Assembly: GCA_003452695.1 (NCBI GenBank)
Contig: DMNP01000330.1
Span: forward strand, 618 to 7,491
Origin: Eggerthellaceae bacterium
GTDB taxonomy: Bacteria > Actinomycetota > Coriobacteriia > Coriobacteriales > Eggerthellaceae
Reading direction: 5' to 3'
DNA length: 6,874 nt
How positions within the stretch are numbered: position 1 is the stretch's first letter; every line of letters starts with the position of its first letter. Below, piece after piece: positions 5,334-6,874 of this stretch. Below the pieces are notes generated by a model. The model saw only the letters and a program-made list of their open reading frames with translations, searched no databases and was not told the DNA's origin. The position numbers and the translations under genes are program-made.

Positions 5334-5675
5334 ATGGATTCTTCCGAGCGGATGCAGAGTTTCGAGGACGTGCGCGCACGCCTCGACGAAATCGTGCAGG
5401 CGGTAAGCGACGACGAACTGCCGCTCGACGATGCGCTGAACCTGTATGAAGAGGCGGTTTCGTTGGGCCTGCGCGTAAGCGACCTGATAGAAGTGGGCAT
5501 CGACGCCGATTCCGAAGAGGAAGGCGCCCCCGAGGCGGCGGACCCCGAAGTCGCCGATGGGGAAGCGCCTGCAAATGCGCCGGCGGCCGCCACGCCTGCA
5601 GCGCCTGCAGCTTCCGCCCATCTCGATGTCGCCGAGCAGCCCGCTGCGGATGCTGCGGCCGCGGCGACCGAATAG
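5334..5675 (+). CDS. xseB: Exodeoxyribonuclease VII small subunit
   Basis: A 113-residue protein. Residues 9-52 carry the XseB domain: SFEDVRARLDEIV, then DDELPLDDALNLYEEAVSLG, ending RVSDLIE, which fits the two-helix small subunit that binds XseA. Exonuclease VII degrades single-stranded DNA in both directions in repair and mutation avoidance; XseB is non-catalytic and requires XseA. Residues 53-113 are an acidic, then Ala/Pro-rich tail absent from typical 70-80-residue XseB. The start is ambiguous: ATG at 5334 stands ten bases after GGAG (5320-5323), while an in-frame TTG at 5328 is better spaced for the overlapping GAGG. ATG is preferred on codon frequency, and the difference is two residues. 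The gene begins 24 bp after nusB. No xseA is adjacent. Confidence 0.88.
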   Translation: MDSSERMQSFEDVRARLDEIVQAVSDDELPLDDALNLYEEAVSLGLRVSDLIEVGIDADSEEEGAPEAADPEVADGEAPANAPAAATPAAPAASAHLDVAEQPAADAAAAATE

Positions 5676-5688
5676 CAATGGACGTGCC

Positions 5689-6874
5689 ATGGGCCGCATT
5701 CTCGATGCCATATCGTCGCCTGCCGACCTGAAACCGCTCACCGACGAGGACCTGACCATTCTGGCTTGGGAAATTCGCGAGCAGATTATTTCGACCACGT
5801 CGCGCACGGGCGGCCATGTGGCCTCGTCGCTCGGCGCGGTCGAAATCATCCTGGCCGTGCATTCGCTTATCAATTCGCCCAAGGACCGCTTCGTGTTCGA
5901 CGTGGGACACCAGGCCTATGCGCACAAGCTGATAACCGGCCGGCGCGATGCCTTCGACCAACTGCGGCAACCGGGGGGCATTTCCGGCTTTCCGCGTCCC
6001 GACGAGAACCCGCACGACGTGCACCCATCCGGCCATGCCTCCGATTCGCTTTCGATAGCGCTCGGCCTGGCCAAGGCACGTGCGCTGCGCAATTCCGACG
6101 AGAAGATAGTCGCCCTTATCGGCGATGCCTCGCTTTCGGGTGGCATGGCCTTCGAAGCGCTGAACACCATCGGCCAGCTGCAGCTGCCGATGGTCATCGT
6201 CCTGAACGACAACGAGATGTCCATTTCGCGCAACGTGGGTGCGCTCGTGCGCCATCTGGGCGCCATACGCTCGTCTGCAAGCTATCGCCAGGCACGCGAC
6301 CAATCGCAGGAACTGCTGGAGGAAAGCGGCTCCATCGGCCGCGCGTTCGTGAATTTCGGGCGCAACGCGAAGGAGTCCATCAAGCAATTCTTCGTGCCCG
6401 ATTCCATGATTTTCGAGCAGCTGGGCATCTTGTGCACGCCTCCGATCGATGGCCACAACATCGGCGCGCTGAAGGCAATCCTGCGCACAGCCCTGGCAGC
6501 CGACGGCCCCGTGCTCGTGCACGCCGTTACCAAGAAGGGCGCGGGCTATCCCCCCGCCGAAGCCGATCCCGAGCGCTTCCACGGCATTGGCCCCTTCGAC
6601 CGCACGACGGGCAGTTCGGCCAAGAAACTGTCCGGCCCGAGCTCGTACACCGACGTGTTCGGCAAGGCGCTCGTGCGCGAGGCGCGCGTGGACGAACACA
6701 TCGTGGCCCTTACCGCGGGCATGCAATCGGGAACGGGCCTGAAGGCCTTCGCGCGCGAATTCCCCGACCGCTTCATCGACGTGGGCATCGCCGAGGAAAA
6801 TGCCGTGGGCACCGCTGCGGGCCTGGCGCTTGGCGGATGCAGGCCGGTCGTGGCCATCTATTCCACGTTCCTGC
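5689..6874 (+). CDS. dxs: 1-deoxy-D-xylulose-5-phosphate synthase, 3' end missing
   Basis: The first 395 residues of an enzyme usually about 620-640 long; the frame is still open at the window edge. Dxs condenses pyruvate and glyceraldehyde-3-phosphate to DXP, the first step of the MEP isoprenoid pathway and a source for thiamine and pyridoxal, using thiamine diphosphate. Motifs: GGHVASSLG (41-49), FDVGHQAYAHK with H74, GHASDS (115-120), GDASLSGGMAFEALN (145-159), LNDNEMSIS with N175, PIDGHN, FHGIGPFD, and the pyrimidine-binding domain with GIAEEN carrying catalytic E369 and AIYSTF with Y391. D146 and N175 match the metal-binding Asp152 and Asn181 of E. coli. The usual GDG is GDA, and IAEQH is IAEEN. 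ATG 5689 follows xseB by 13 bp with no strong Shine-Dalgarno, suggesting coupling. Confidence 0.95.
   Translation, partial: MGRILDAISSPADLKPLTDEDLTILAWEIREQIISTTSRTGGHVASSLGAVEIILAVHSLINSPKDRFVFDVGHQAYAHKLITGRRDAFDQLRQPGGISGFPRPDENPHDVHPSGHASDSLSIALGLAKARALRNSDEKIVALIGDASLSGGMAFEALNTIGQLQLPMVIVLNDNEMSISRNVGALVRHLGAIRSSASYRQARDQSQELLEESGSIGRAFVNFGRNAKESIKQFFVPDSMIFEQLGILCTPPIDGHNIGALKAILRTALAADGPVLVHAVTKKGAGYPPAEADPERFHGIGPFDRTTGSSAKKLSGPSSYTDVFGKALVREARVDEHIVALTAGMQSGTGLKAFAREFPDRFIDVGIAEENAVGTAAGLALGGCRPVVAIYSTFL

Noticed and set aside
4254..5882. A 542-codon minus-strand open frame across the Asp23-family gene, nusB, xseB and the dxs start
   Set aside because: Low-complexity His/Arg/Gly-rich product antisense to four recognisable genes; a GC-driven shadow.
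5332..6726. A 464-codon minus-strand open frame antisense to xseB and dxs
   Set aside because: No domain is recognisable and the opposite strand encodes clear XseB and Dxs motifs.

Overview
The window is high-GC bacterial DNA and carries a partial accessory gene plus a block of housekeeping genes. The order Asp23-family gene, nusB, xseB, dxs resembles the Bacillus subtilis segment yqhY-nusB-folD-xseA-xseB-ispA-dxs-yqxC-ahrC-recN. That Firmicutes-like order, the strong GC bias and the Ala/Glu-rich protein tails best fit a coriobacterial actinobacterium (Coriobacteriia, probably the Eggerthella group). This placement is inference; no rRNA or other marker is present.

Layout. (1) Bases 1-1143, plus strand: the 3' part of an AAA-ATPase-like / PD-(D/E)XK nuclease fusion gene, open at the left edge. 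(2) Bases 1144-1321: a convergent gap dominated by a 106-bp imperfect inverted repeat that can act as a bidirectional terminator. (3) Bases 1322-3658, minus strand: recN (DNA double-strand-break repair ATPase), then dtd (D-aminoacyl-tRNA deacylase), separated by a 120-bp hairpin-rich gap. RecN has a low-complexity A-G-x triplet-repeat segment in its ATPase head and appears to start from a leaderless extended -10 promoter. (4) Bases 3659-4256: a divergent gap of about 600 bp without a convincing gene. It holds the recN promoter, several inverted repeats that may be operators or a structured RNA, and a TATAAT promoter for the plus-strand operon. (5) Bases 4257-6874, plus strand: a tight operon of an Asp23/Gls24 (YqhY-like) gene, nusB, xseB and dxs. 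Gaps are 15, 24 and 13 bp, and dxs runs off the right edge.

The operon joins a small Asp23-family protein (linked to lipid synthesis in B. subtilis), a transcription antitermination factor, the small subunit of exonuclease VII and the first enzyme of the MEP isoprenoid pathway. The large exonuclease VII subunit gene xseA, and also folD and ispA, are missing from their usual positions. No complete new multi-gene system is visible. The least explained parts are the structured divergent gap, the large inverted repeat, the in-frame repeat expansions in RecN and NusB, and a GDG-to-GDA change in the thiamine-diphosphate motif of Dxs.
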